NCBI GenBank assembly: GCA_027922465.2
Contig: BQMF02000830.1
Span: 1-64,000, forward strand
Source of the DNA: Turritopsis dohrnii
Lineage: Eukaryota > Cnidaria > Hydrozoa > Anthoathecata > Oceaniidae
DNA: 64,000 bases
Direction of reading: 5' to 3'
A program made the translations under genes and the position numbers. Positions 12,872-27,900 of this stretch are shown piece after piece (position 1 is the first letter of the stretch; every line of letters starts with the position of its first letter). A model generated the notes under the pieces. That model searched no databases. It worked only from the letters and a program-made list of their open reading frames with translations, and was not told the origin of the DNA.

Positions 12872-12877
12872 TTTTTA
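12872..12877 (-). promoter_or_regulatory. Putative poly(A) signal ATTAAA of coiled-coil gene
   Basis: ATTAAA on the minus strand lies ~26 bases after the TAG stop at 12903-12905. It is the nearest canonical variant and would give a very short 3' UTR. Confidence 0.4.
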
Positions 12878-12902
12878 ATACAAGGTTATCTGGTGATGTT
12901 TA

Positions 12903-15900
12903 CTAGTCGTCATCACCATCATCATTGGAATCCAAAGATGATAGAGTGCTGTTGAATGGAACTAAGTTTTCTTCCCGTTCTTGTAGGCGATGTTCATCTG
13001 AGAAAAAAAGAAACACAATCAGTAATTTTACCAGTACTAATTTCTCCGCTACGATCGATTCACTACAACACTCAAAACAAAGACAATGAATCTTTTCATT
13101 TCATGTAGCAATGTTTCTTTATGTTTAAGCGTATCTATGTGTTCACAGCATTAACACACGAGACATACATCGCAGCCACACTGGAAACACACACACACAC
13201 ACACATCGCAATCACACGCGAGACACACATCGCAGCAACACTGGAAACACACACCGCAGTGACACACGAGACAATATTTGAAATAGCTTTATTTTCCTAG
13301 CCTGATTTCAGTTGATAGAAAGGAAAAAAAAAAACAGCAAGAAAACAAGGGGACTCAACTTACATAATTCATCAACGGATTCCAACACAGTACCGATGTC
13401 CAGCAAGTAGGCATCAACCTCACTCAGTTTCTTCATGACGTCATCAAGACGTTTCTCTGCTTCTTTCTTCTTCTGTTGTTCTTTCTTTCTTTCATTTGTG
13501 AATTCCAACAAATTTTCTTCTTCTTTCTTGGCAACGATTGCTTGGCGACGTTGGACAGCTTTTTGCAAATCCTGCTTAATGCATTTCATCTACAGAGGAA
13601 AAATAAAGTTCGCCATTAATTCACCGATATCAAAACCAAAAATCTTGGGGTTTACATATACAATACCTTAAGGGAAGAAATTTTCGCGAGAAGAAATTTT
13701 CGCGGAAGAAATTTTCGCGAATCAAGGGTCGGAAAACTGCAAAATTCGCGGAAGAAATTTTCGCGAATCTAACCTAAAAGGGATATTTCACGGAAGAAAT
13801 TATCGCGAATGCAGGGCATAATAGGAAATTTTCAAAAAAGTGAATTAATTGATTTTAAAATAGAACATATCTTTTTGTATTTTTAGGTCAAAACATGGGT
13901 CGGAAAGCTAGCTCTTTCTGCGCTAGATTTGATTTTTCACAACTTTTTGCATGTTTTACATTTAAAATGAATTTAAATATGCGAAGTTTTATTTATCAGT
14001 CGAAATATCAGTTATCTAACGAAGAGGAACGAAACGAGCACGTAATCAGATAGCTTCGATGAATCTTAAGATAGCAAAAACTGACGAAATAGGAAACGCT
14101 AAGAATCTAGGAAAAGATAGACTTTAAGGTAAGTGGCGTGTTTAAAAGTTCAGGGTGTAGCATTATTTTCTGCATGAAGTATTCAATCAATAAGGGAAAA
14201 GACACCCAGGTTAAGAAGATATTTTGTACAAGAATGTTACATGGTGACCCCGACGTTTTCAAGACTTCACATTTTTAATGTGAAAGGTTCATTAGTCTAC
14301 AGCTCCCAGAGAAGTTGTACAACCCAAGTAGTAAGTTTATAATTTAAACCAGCTTCAACCCTTATCAATATCGATAACTTGAAACCTGGAAAGCGAAGAT
14401 GACTACTCACCCGTTCCTTATAGTCATCAATGTTCTGGGAACAATTATCAATTATGATTTTTTGTTCCACAGCTTGTGTTGCTAGGGCGAATTGAAATCT
14501 TGTTTGGGCTTCGATTTCCAATGACTTCAGTTGTTCGAGATATAATTCTTCCGCCGAAATTGAAGCATCTAACAATTCATTTCCACATGCTAGAATAAAA
14601 AAACACATGCTCAAATATTTGCATCCCATAGAATTACAGTAACTCAAAATGCGTTTTCCACAAGAACGGTTCTAGCCAAAAAACTTTCTTAAAATGAGCT
14701 AAATTCACATGATGGCTGTCACTGTTTGCAAATTGAACAAATCCTCCACTGAAAATCCGTTCAATTCTTCTGAAATGTAATGTGTTTAATGATTACTGCA
14801 TTACCTGAAAATGAGATATTCCAAACCCGTCTGCAAGCAAAAGGTTGCTACTAAAATGTTTTTACAATTACGCATTATTCTTTTGGATTGCTTCCAGAAA
14901 ATAACTTTTAATATGCTTTAACTTTTAAACTGAACAATATGGAAGGATCTCTCTACTTTGCATCATATTAAATGGTATCACTCAACAAGGAACACTGACT
15001 ATCCAATCTTGTTTTGAGCACTCTAAGGCATAAGTTGCCATAAATCTTAATATTAGCGAAGCATAATGATCATGCTTCTCATATGAAAACGATACAAAGT
15101 AGAGACTAAATGCACCAAAACAATGATAAGAAAATGAACGCATACTTTTCATTTCATCCATAACTACTTTTGAACTTGTAGCTCTTGCATTGATGTCTGA
15201 TATGGAAAATTCAAGACTATCCAACTGTTTCAGAACTTGTTCATTAATCTATACAAAGAAAAATAATTCATGTGTGTGCAGACATACATAACAAAAACAT
15301 AGGCGTAGTCAGGATCAGTCAAAAATTGTGGAGGAGTTCAAAATAGTGATATTTCTTTTCAGTCTTTAGTGACATTACGTTACTTGTAGATTTTTCTTTT
15401 CTACTTTTAATGAGTAATCTCTCCTCCACAAATTTTGACTGAGCTCTGCCTACTCCTCTGAAGAAACGAAACATGAAATGTTGTAGCAAACAAACCTCAG
15501 TAGCTCTCTTCTGAACTTTTCTTTGAAAATCTCTCTGCTTTTTCATTTCAAACAGTTCATCTTCTAGTCCTTCTAACTGTTTACGAAGAGCATTTTGTTT
15601 CTGATTATTCGTATCAATGTCATTTTGGAATTTTTTGTCTCTCATCTCATGAGCATGCTTTGCTTTAGAAAATCTGGTGTTTTGTTCTTCCCTGAGACCA
15701 CCTAAATGTCAAACAAAACCATTAAGAGTAATTTTCAATCAGAAAAACAACAAAGAAAGAAACAGGAGATGCTGTTGCTCATTGGGCTCAACAAAATTTT
15801 TGATCAAAAATTAAACCCTAACCCGCTTTCTGACCATAACCTAACTAATGAACAACAAAACAAAAAACAAAGTGTAAGAACAGTAAGTGTAGAAACAGCA

Positions 15901-18900
15901 AAAAATAGGCTTTCAAAAATTTGATCTCTCCATTTTTTATGTATATAATGTGAATCACATATGTTCTAATTAGCATTCATTTAAATTAATTTATATTAAT
16001 TGTTGTTGGTAATAATCACCAATCCTTTTTGTTAGGCTCCAAATTTCAAACTTTCATTCATTTGATTGTTAAAAATGAATCTTGAAACCCAAGTTTTGTA
16101 AAAACAAATGCGCTCTAACGCAAGAAAATGGCTGCTACACCCAAAAAAGTCATCAAATTACCAATGCCATTATTTTTGTTCCATCTTGCTAAAACATGAT
16201 TTGAATGATGGAAGCAATTTTTATGTTAAAGTGACAGAACAACGTAACAGTGTAATGGCAAAAACATTACGATACATTATATGGCATGATCTGTCAGCTA
16301 TGGGCAACGACTTGGTGTATCACTATTTTAAAGAACGCAATGTAAGCGCCTAACCCTTACTTCGAAGCACGAGAGCGTGGGTCTTTGTTATGGTAGTGAT
16401 ACACGAAGTAGTAGCCCAGCTATGAATAATGGAAAAAGAACGCACACGACACTACACAAATCAAACACAATCACAACATATTCCAACTAACAAACATGCT
16501 AAAATATTTCCCATATGAATTAATGTAAAGGTCTAACATTGCTTGAGAGTGGGATTTATTTCCGAGGGGATTGTTGGGGTTGAGTGTTTAAAGCAAATAC
16601 TACACCTTCTGTAACCTTTATGGAGCCTTTGAGTGTTCTAGAACCTCTTTTAGTAGAACCAGCATGGAATGGCTGATGAAAATTCTGTTACTGGGAAACA
16701 TTTAAGCTAAATTCCAAAAAGTTTGACTTATCTCATTTTATTATTATGTTTACGTGTTGTACACAATTTTTAGTATTATACCATCATCATCATTATTACA
16801 GGGCTGTGTACAAACTGATTATGTACACTTACTTATTGTAGTCAAGTCATTGTTGCAAGATGATAAATAATCGTTGACTTCCCTAATTTCATCTTTGATG
16901 GTTGCGTCAACTTCTTTCTTCACCATCACAAAACTATCCAAATGCTCTTGTAAAATTTCATTTTTCCTCTTCTCTGATATTTTGTTAACATCAGCTTCTG
17001 CTAATGTAATGCATCGATCTGTAAAGTATGTTGAAAATGATAACTACACAAAAGAACATTTTAGTATCTTTTAAATAAAAGGCATTTATAACCATTATGT
17101 CAGTGAAAGTAAGTAAGTGATCTGAAGATCTAAGTTTTCTTTAAGAAAAGAAAAGTGTACTAAAAACTCACCCAAATGCTCAAAAGCTTCAACCTCCTTC
17201 AAAGCCATCACATCAATATTTAAAGCAGCTTGTTTATCAGGGTGCAAACATTCTTCATATGCATTCAACTCCTTCATTACTTCATCAGATAATCTATTAT
17301 CCTCGTAGGATTTATTGCACGCTTCCACATAGACTGGAAATGCATTTTCGAGTACCTCCTTTGCTCTTTTCACAGTTGTTTGTCCCTTGCTAGCTGTTTC
17401 GCATGCAACAAGTGCACTTTCTAGAATAAAATCATAGCAAAAATATGAAAACCATAAAAATAAATTAGGAACTAACAATTTATAAACTATGAGCTCACTA
17501 CGTACTATGAGCAACTTGTGCAGCTTTCTTCAGATTTTCGTTAACTAACTGTTTGTTATCTTGAATGACAGCAAGTTGTTTAACTTCATTCTTAAGTTCT
17601 TCATCTGCCAGAAATGAAATATTCAAAGAGAACTTAATTGTCATCATTTCCAATCAAAGCATGTTACTTTTGAAAACATCATAGAAAATAAAACATACTT
17701 TTACATGGATCATTTTCAATCCTTTACTCAAGTTTTAAGTTGTTACTTGTAAAAAATAATCCATAAAAATATACAAAACTTACTTAAGTTCTAAAGGACC
17801 AAAAGACCAGAAAAACCAAGAGACTCAAATATAAAGTCATTGAAATTGAATTGTTGAATTAAGAGGTCTGAATTAATATTTTCAGGTGTTAATTCTTGTG
17901 GAAAGAAATGTACACAAAATCAATATGAAATGGAACTAAAGTATGCAAGATAAAATTCAAGATAAAGAAACAGATAAACCAACCGGCATGCTCTCTAGCA
18001 CCAACCCGATCAATTGCATCCATCAAAGCTGCTTCATCTTTAAAGTTTAGGAAGTGAATCAGCTTATTAGGAATTTCTTTGGCCTAAAATAATTTAGAGT
18101 CATAGGAAAAAGAGGTAAAGGATTTACGAAATACCAAATTCCTACTATGTTAGGGAATTATTTTCTGAAATAATAAAAGTGTGTTATAGGGTTCACACAG
18201 GTTATGAATAGTAAGATTTTCACTGACCAAAAACCACCAAAACCACACTATTTTCCCTGACCAAAAGGTAGTAAAAGGTATTATTTTCCCTGATTCTATG
18301 CCTTTAATACAACCAACTTGAAAATTTTATGGTCTATGGTGTCTTTCATATATAATGCATTATTGTAAGCTGAGGCAATTTTAACACACAAACCTTCTAG
18401 GTGTAGACATGGAAATAATCATTACACATCATCTGAAATGAAGTACAAATTCTTTCTAGCTTTTAAGTTGGAAGCTTTTTGTTTATTCATTCAACTTCGA
18501 CCTTGATCTGTATAGATATCAAAGTATAACACAACTTTTTAAAGCAAAACCCATTTCAGCAGAAGGTTGTTATTTAACCCTTTGTTACTGCAATTCAGAT
18601 GATGTAATTTTCTGCTTGAGAACAAATTTTAGGCAATTCATTGGCTAAAGGTCATTTTTAGCCAATGAAATATGTCAAATTTGATATCAAACAAGAAATA
18701 AGCCAATTCTGATTTTTTTGATTGGGAATATTACACTTCACAACAAATGGTTAATAAATAAAAACCTGTCTTTTTGTTAAGACTAAGGCTTTAAAGCAGA
18801 ATATTTTCATAGTAGGAAGAAAAGGCTCTGAGAGTTTTTCAAACTTTTTCATAAAGCTCTTACTGTACAATAGTTTTTCTAAAAAGCAGTCAGGTTACGC

Positions 18901-21900
18901 ATTAAATCGATATAAACATACCCTATTGGTAGTCGTTCATATTTGTTTTGAAGCATCAAGAACTGCTTATTTATCAAGAATGACTACTAAGAATATTAGT
19001 TTCACGTAGATTATCAGTTTGGATCATAAATGTTCTTGATTCTTTTAAGTTTTACAGCCGTACTACAACCTCTTCTATATCCATATATTCAACAAAGAAA
19101 CTTTCACAGATCTACGCATGCTTCTTCGCTTCCATTTTTAAAACAACTACGGAAAACATAAGAACGTTGCATAAGACTCACATGAAACAACATTTCTACC
19201 TTGGCATCTGCGATTTAGCCATATGTTAATTATTCCTTTCACTAGAGCTTATATTTTACACTTTTAGAGTCTTTTCAAGCAAAGTACTTGTATGCAATGA
19301 ATATAGTGTGAGTTTAGACTGTTAAATCATAAAAAGAATGTAAGTTGGGAACATTAATGATTTGAGTGGCTATTTCCCATCGACAAAAATTGGTCTAGGT
19401 TTGGACAGTGAAAAAAAAAAAACAAGATGCCCTTGCAGGCATAAGGATTTCTGCAAAATCAGCTGAAGTATGAAAAAAGAAAGGCTACGACATTCATGAA
19501 ATTTAAGAAAGGTTTAATCCTTTCCGCAATACAAATTTCTGATCAGTACTCCCCAAAAATCTGGATAGAACATAATTGCCACTATGCAAAACTTTATACC
19601 AATAAACAACATTAAACTTGACTATATATATCTGAACGAACGACATAATGTTCTTTATTTCATTGGTACGAAATGATATTAAGGATTCAGTGAGTATGCA
19701 TGTATGTTAATGTAAATGTTACGAATTTATGAATTCAATATGTCTTGCTTGTCATCCTAATATAATTCCTAATCCACAAGCACAAAAAGGAAAGCGTAGA
19801 TTTTAATGATACAAAATACATCTATATAAGCATTAATTATAACAAAAGAACATTAAATTTAAATAGATACTTTAAGATATCACAGTGATTACGTAAGTCT
19901 TTCAATATATACGGTCAATCTTCTTAATTACGAAAAGACTTCCCAAACACAAAAAGTAAACAAAGATTTGGATTATGAAAAAATATGACCCAAACTTACC
20001 AAAACTAGCAAACATAACTGAAAGCAGAAATTTGTATTAAAAAAAGATGTCCGCCATTTACTAAAATTTACTGACAGTAAAGATAAATTTCAGTTTGCTA
20101 TCATAAATAGGAAGTCCCCATTCCTAATTCAAGACATTAATAATACAGCCAAGAACTACACTAAGCTAAAAAAGCAGCTAGAGAAACATCAAACATAAAA
20201 TGATGCACAGGCAGGGTAGACTAGACATTCTTGTTGAGCTGAAGAGGAAACTGAGCTGAGCTGTACGTACCCAGAGCTTAAAAAGCATTACAGCCCACAC
20301 ATGAAACAAACAGTCTTTTGTATTTAGAAAGGCTTATAAGAATCCCAAACATTTTCAAAGAAACGAAGAAAGCATTCCTTTTTCACACACTGTTTTTACA
20401 AATCATTGTAAACTTTTTTTCAGAAAAGAATGAACACAGTAGAATCATTGTAAGATAAATTATCTACCCTTTACTTTCGGTTTTGGAAGTGTACATCTTC
20501 TTAAATATGTTCCACATTGATCAATAAACTTTTGGAAATCTAGTGGGTTTCTTCGGTATCGCTGATAGTATACCATTATGCGAACAGCGTGCAAATGTAA
20601 AGCCGAAAAATACCCGGATGATCACATGGCATGGCGAAAATCGAGCCAATAAGATCAGTTAATTAGCAGCCTTAGCATGAGTGGCGCTTCATTCACCAAT
20701 AAACATTGACACGCCATTTGTATGAACCAATGAAATTCGAGAAACAAATATGCGCCGGTTTGGACAGTAAGATGAAAAACAAGATGCCCTACCGGGCAGA
20801 AGGATTTCTGCAAGCTTTGCTGCTGAAAATGCCACAAAAATGCAACACTAGCACACTAGTCCTGCAAAACTAAGACAGTCACATCATTCAGCTCGAGAAG
20901 CATCAGCATTAAATAAACAAAAATATTGATGCGACTGACAATGTTCGTCAAGAAAGTCAGCCTACCATAACATAAAAAAGGGGCTTTTCTTTATGCTATC
21001 GCAGAGATCATTTATGAAGATCTATTTTTTTGTACGAATAAGCTGAATGATTGTTACTGGATATTTGCCACCCACGTACTCCAAAAAAGTGCATTGACAC
21101 AATACGAAACTTTAATTTAACCACATTAAATATAACGAATCCTATAAAAAGATTGTGTATACTGGCGGTAACCAACATATCGTTTGGGCAGCACAAACTA
21201 ATATATAAAGTTTCTATATTGATCTTCTCAGAATGAAAAATATAAATATCACAATAATAATTACTTACAAATTAAAGCTCATATCTAATCTAAAAGTTAA
21301 AAAAAATACAACATACGTAGGGAGAAAAGAGATAAGCTGATATAGCCAGAATACATCCAAAAATTGCTACTAAATATAGTATAAATAGCTGTATAAAGTG
21401 CATATGTTGGTGATGTTGGGGAGGAGCTGAAAGGAAGCTAAGCTGAGCTTTAAAAATCCAAAAGCTTCTAAAAATTGACTTCAAACATGCATACACATAC
21501 AAAATACACGAAGGTCTTTCATATTTAAAAAGGCTTGGAGCAAAAATAAAACAAGAAATACCTTTTCTTCTTCCACACACCATGTATATATTGGCACTGT
21601 TTTCATATTTTAAACTTCAAGAAAACTTCTTTCAAAAAACAGAATAACCACACTGTAATTTAATTTTGTGAACATGATAAGTTCCCAACAGTAATGCAAT
21701 TCTTTATATAAAATTATAAGCTGTATTAACTTCTTTTAAAGCCATATTTCCATCAAAGAAACTTTTAGCAAACTACACACGTTCTTTCGCTGCCATTTTT
21801 AAAACGTTTTGTGGACGATCACATGGCATGGCGAAAATCAGCCAATAAACTATCGCTATTTAAGTGGAGGTGGCTAAATTAGCACCCTTTCGTAGAAATC

Positions 21901-24900
21901 GGGCATTATGCACCAATGACAATTAAGACGGCTTTTTTATGAACCAATGAAATTTAAGAAACAAAAATGCGTAGGTTTGGACAGTAAGATGAAAAAACAG
22001 AAAAACACGGACGATCGTAAAGTATTTCTTGCTTACGCAGAAATCCAACAAGATGCCCTACCGGGCAGAAGTATTCCTGCAGATGACTGTAAGACTTTCT
22101 GGATCCTTTTCAGAAAGAAATGAGTGTTAGTTCACGCTTTAAAACCATATGCATAATGCGGAATGATGTTTGCAGTATTTTACATTTTACCTTTTAGCTA
22201 CGATAATTACTAAACTTTGTTGTTTCATATAAAACTTCAGTCTTGCATCAATTTAGAGATTTTTTTAAAAAGATTTCCATTCGAAGTTGTACTCCCTAAA
22301 GCATCTTCAAGAAGCAATTAACTAATTAAAAGATTATCGTGTTAAGAATAATCTGTGCTTTAAAAGGTGAATGTGAAAGAAGTAATATTTGTTATTTCAT
22401 ATAAAATGCACTGTTTTGCATCATTTAGAGATTTTTTCAAAAAGTTTTTTATTCATACAGTGTGTTTCAAAATGATTGCAACGGAAATTTTAAAGTTGTT
22501 TTTCTCAGTAAGTATATCGAATTTTGAAATAATTTTTACATCAATCGAAAGCCCTTTTTGAGATCTTTCGCCAAGTATATTTTTGTGAGAAATGAAAAAG
22601 TGGTTTTCGAGAAAACAAGGAAAATGTCTTGGAAAAATGTCATTAAATTTTTAATGGTCGATTAACACGTCGTTTAATTACATCGTGCTTATTGTTTCAA
22701 AGCACTGAATCCATTCAAATTTTTTATTAATTTTATCATTGCGCTGAGACCCACAAATTGATATTTAAAAACATAAAAGTTAAACGTTTTTCGTGAACAC
22801 ACAGCTTAAATTTGTTTATTGTTTCCGAAATTGCTGTCATTGTTTCAAAAACTCTTTTCTTTTCATACACATCTTAATCGACCATTAAAAATTTAATGAC
22901 ATTTTTCCAAGACATTTTCCTTGTTTTCTCGAAAACCACTTTTTCATTTCTCACAAAAATATACTTGGCGAAAGATCTCAAAAGGGCTTTCGATTGATGT
23001 AAAAATTATTTCAAAATTCGATATACTTACTGAGAAAAACAACTTTAAAATTTCCGTTGCAATCATTTTGAAACACACTGTAGTTATATTCCCTAAGGCA
23101 TCTTCAAAAAGTAATAAAGTAATGAAAACTTTGTCACATTAAGTTTTGAATGGAAAATCTGTGGCGTAAATAGTAATAACTTCGAATTCATTTAATTACA
23201 TTCCCGAGAGCATCATAAACGTTAAGAGACTTTGAAAAATTTTGCCGGAGATCAAGCTTAAAAAGGAACACCGTCAGTTTAAAAATCCATTAGAGAACAC
23301 TCTTCCGTGGCCGTTTCAAAATACTCCTTTTAAAACTATACAGTATGAAAATCTTTATGTTGTTTGTACCTGAACTTCATAATAAAAACTTTTACTTGGC
23401 CTTGCGAAATAATAAAAATATCTGTGTTTCCTTTTTATCGTCAGCTTGATAGTATACAAATTTTAGAATCATACAATATTTTAAATTCGACTAGTCAATA
23501 AAAAAGTGGTCATCCATTGATTAATAAAATGGGTATAAGCTGATGAGGAAGATGAGCTGTGCTTCAAGATTCCAGAGCTTTATAAAAACAGGATATCTTA
23601 CCTAGGAACATGAAATAGAAAGTTGTATCATATTTAGAAAAAGACTAATAGAAACCTTACGCATTTTTTTTAAATCGATGTAAGCATACCGTTTTTGTAG
23701 TCGTTCATATCTGATTTGAAGCATCAAAAACTGCTTATTTATCACGAATAACTACTAAGAGCAATAGTTTCACGTAGATTATCAGTTTGGATCATAAATG
23801 TTCTTGATTCTTTTAAGTTTGACAGCCGTATAACCTCTTCTATATCCATATATTCAACCAAGAAATTTTCTCAGATCTACGCGTGCTTCTTCGCTTCCAT
23901 TTTTAAAACATTTACGGAAAACGTAAGAACGTTGCATAAGACTCACATGAAACAACATTTCTACCTTGGCATCTGCGATTTAGCCATATGTTAATTATTC
24001 CTTTCACTAGAGCTTATATTTTGCACTTTTAGAGTCTTTTCAAGCAAAGTACTTGTATACAATGAATGTAGTGTGAGTTTAGACTGTTAAATCATAACAA
24101 GAATGTAAGTTGGGAACATTAATTATTTGAGTGGCTATTTCCCATCGACAAAAATTGGTCTAGGTTTGGACAGTGAAAAAAAAGAAGAAAAAAAACAACA
24201 AAAAAAACACGAACGGTTTCAAAGTATTCCTTGCTTACGCAGGAATACAAAAACAAGATGCCCTACCGGGCAGAAGTATTCCTGCAGATGACTGGAAGAC
24301 TTTCTGGAGGCTTTTCAGAAAGAAATGAGTGTTAGTTCACGCTTTAAAACCATATGTATAATGCGGAATGATGTTTGCAGTATTTCACATTTTACCTTTT
24401 AACAACGATAACAATTAAACTTTGTTGTCTCATATAAAAGTTCAGTCTTGCTTCAATTTAGAGATTTTTTAAAAAAGATTTTAATTCAAAGTTGTATTCC
24501 CTAAAGAATCTTCAAGAAGTAATTAAGTAATAAAAAGTTTGTCGCGTCAAGAAAAGTCTGTGCTTAAGAAGTAATAACTTGGAATTCATTTAATTACATT
24601 CCCGAGAGCATCATAAAAGTTAAGAGACTTTGAAAAATTTTGCCGGAGATCAAGCTTAAAAAGGAACACCGTCAGTTTAAAAATCCATTAGAGAACACTC
24701 TTCCGTGGACGTTTCAAAATACTCCTTTTAAAACTATACAGTATGAAAATCTTTTTGTTGTTTGTACCTGAACTTCATAATAAAAACTTTTACTTGGCCT
24801 TGCGAAATAATAAAAATATCTGTGTTTCCTTTTTATCGTCAGCTTGATAGTATACAAATTTTAGAATCATACAATATTTTAAATTCGACTAGTCAATAAA

Positions 24901-27900
24901 AAAAGTGGTCATCTATTGATTAATAAAATGGGTATAAGCTGATTAGGAAGATGAGCTGTGCTTTAAGATTCCAGAGCTTTATAAAAACAGGATAGCTTAT
25001 CTTGGAACATGAATTGAAAAATTGTATTATATTTAGAAAAAGACTAGTAGAAACCTTACGCATTTTTTTAAATCGATGTAAGCATACCGTTTTTGTAGTC
25101 GTTCATATCTGATTTGAAGCATCAAAAACTGCTTATTTATCACGAATAACTACTAAGAGTATTAGTTTCACGTAGATTATCAGTTTGGATCCTAAATGTT
25201 CTTGATTCTTTTAAGTTTGACAGCCGTATAACCTCTTCTATATCCATATATTCAACCAAGACATTTTCTCAGATCTACGCATGCTTCTTCGCTTCCATTT
25301 TTAAAACAACTACGGAAAACGTAAGAACGTTGCATAAGACTCACATGAAACAACATTTCTACCTTGGCATCTGCGATTTAGCCATATGTTAATTATTCCT
25401 TTCACTAGAGCTTATATTTTACACTTTTAGAGTCTTTTCAAGCAAAGTACTTGTATACAATGAATATAGTGTGAGTTTAGACTGTTAAATCATAAAAAGA
25501 ATGTAAGTTGGGAACATTAATGATTTGAGTGGCTATTTCCCATCGACAAAAATTGGTCTAGGTTTGGACAGTGAAAAAAAAAAAAAACAAAAAAAACAAA
25601 AACAAGATGCCCTACCGGGCAGAAGTATTCCTGCGGATGACTGTAAGACTTTCTGGAGGCTTCTCAGAAAGAAATGAGTGTTAGTTCACGCTTTAAAACC
25701 ATATGCATAATGCAGAATGATGTTTGCAGTATTTTACATTTTACCTTTTAGCTACGATAACTATTAAACTTTGTTGTTTCATATAAATTTTCAGTCTTGC
25801 ATCAATTTAGAGATTTTTTTAAAAAGATTTCCATTCGAAGTTGCACTCCCTAAAGCATCTTCAAGAAGCAATTAACTAATTAAAAGATTATCGCGCTAAG
25901 AATAATCTGTGCTTTAAAAGGTGAATGTGAAAGAAATAATATTAGTTATTTCATATAAACTGCACTGTTTTGCATCATTTAGAGATTTTTTCAAAAAGTT
26001 TTTTATTCATAGTTATATTCCCTAAAGCATCTTCAGAAAGTAATTAAGTAATGAAAACTTAGTCACATTAAGTTTTGAATGGAAAATCTGTGGCGTAAAT
26101 AGTAATAACTTTGAATTCGTTTAATGACATTCCCGAGAGCATCATAAAAGTTAAGAGACTTTGAAAAATTTTGCCGGAGATCAAGCTTAAAAAGGAACAC
26201 CGTCAGTTTAAAAATCCATTAGAGAACACTCTTCCGTGGACGTTTCAAAATACTCCTTTTAAAACTATACAGTATGAAAATCTTTATGTTGTTTGTACCT
26301 GAACTTCATAATAAAAACTTTTACTTGGCCTTGCGAAATAATAAAAATATCTGTGTTTCCTTTTCATCGTCAGCTTGATAGTATACAAATTTTAGAATCA
26401 TACAATATTTTAAATTCGACTAGTCAGTAAAAAAAGTGGTCATCTATTGATTAATAAAATGGGTATAAGCTGATGAGGAAGATGAGCTGTGCTTCAAGAT
26501 TCCGGAGCTTTATAAAAACAGGATAGCTTACCTAGGAACATGAAATAGAAAATTGTATAATATTTAGAAAAAGACTAATAGAAACCTTACGCATTTTTTT
26601 AAAACAATGTAAGCATACCGTTTTTGTAGTCGTTCATATCTGATTTGAAGCATCGAAAACTGCTTATTTATCACAAATAACTACTAAGAGTATTAGTTTC
26701 ACGTAGATTATCAGTTTAGATCATAAATGTTCTTGATTCTTTTAAGTTTCACAGCCGTATAACCTCTTCTATATCCATATATTCAACAAAGAAATTTTCT
26801 CAGATCTACGCATGCTTCTTCGCTTCCATTTTTAAAACAACTACGGAAAACGTAAGAACGTTGCATAAGACTCACATGAAACAACATTTCTACCTTGGCA
26901 TCTGCGATTTAGCCATATGTTAATTATTCCTTTCACTAGAGCTTATATTTTACACTTTTAGAGTCTTTTCAAGCAAAGTACTTGTATACAATGAATATAG
27001 TGTGAGTTTAGACTGTTAAATCATAAAAAGAATGTAAGTTGGGAACATTAATTATTTGAGTGGCTATTTCCCATCGGCAAAAATTGGTCTAAGTTTGGAC
27101 AGTGAAAAAAAAAAAAACAAGATGCCCTACCGGGCAGAAGTATTCCTGCAGATGACTGGAAGACTTTCTGGAGGCTTTTCAGAAAGAAATGAGTGTTGGT
27201 TCACGCTTTAAAACGATATGCATAATGCAGAATGATGTTTGCAGTATTTTAGATTTTACCTTTTAACAACGATAACAATTAAACTTTGCTGTCTCATATA
27301 AAATTTCAGTCTTGCTTCAATTTAGAGATTTTTTAAAAAAAATTTTAATTCAAAGTTGTATTCCCTAAAGAATTTTCAAGAAGTAATTAAGTAATAAAAA
27401 GTTTGTCGCGTGAAAAAAAGTCTGTGCTTAAGAAGTTATAATTTCGAATTCATTTAATTACATTCCCGAGAGCATCATAAAAGTTAAGAGACTTTGAAAA
27501 ATTTTGCCGGAGATCAAGCTTAAAAAGGAACACCGTCAGTTTAAAAATCCATTAGAGAACACTCTTCCGTGGACGTTTCAAAATACTCCTTACTATACAG
27601 TATGAAAGTCTTTATGTTGTTTGTACCTGAACTTCATAATAAAAACTTTTACTTGGCCATGCGAAATAATAAAAATATCTGTGTTTCCTTTTTACCGTCA
27701 GCTTGATAGTATACAAATTTTAGAATCATACAATATTTTAAATTCGACTAGTCAATTAAAAAAGTGGTCATCTATTAATTAATAAAATGGGTATAAGCTG
27801 ATGAGGAAGATGAGCTGTGCTTCAAGATTCCAGAGCTTTATAAAAACAGGATAGCTTACCTAGGAACATGAAATAGAAAATTGTATTATATTTAGAAAAA

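Noticed and set aside
22367..23142. Two short frames at 22367-22561 and 22921-23142
   Set aside because: They lie in the arms of the palindromic MITE and mirror each other; no coding signal.
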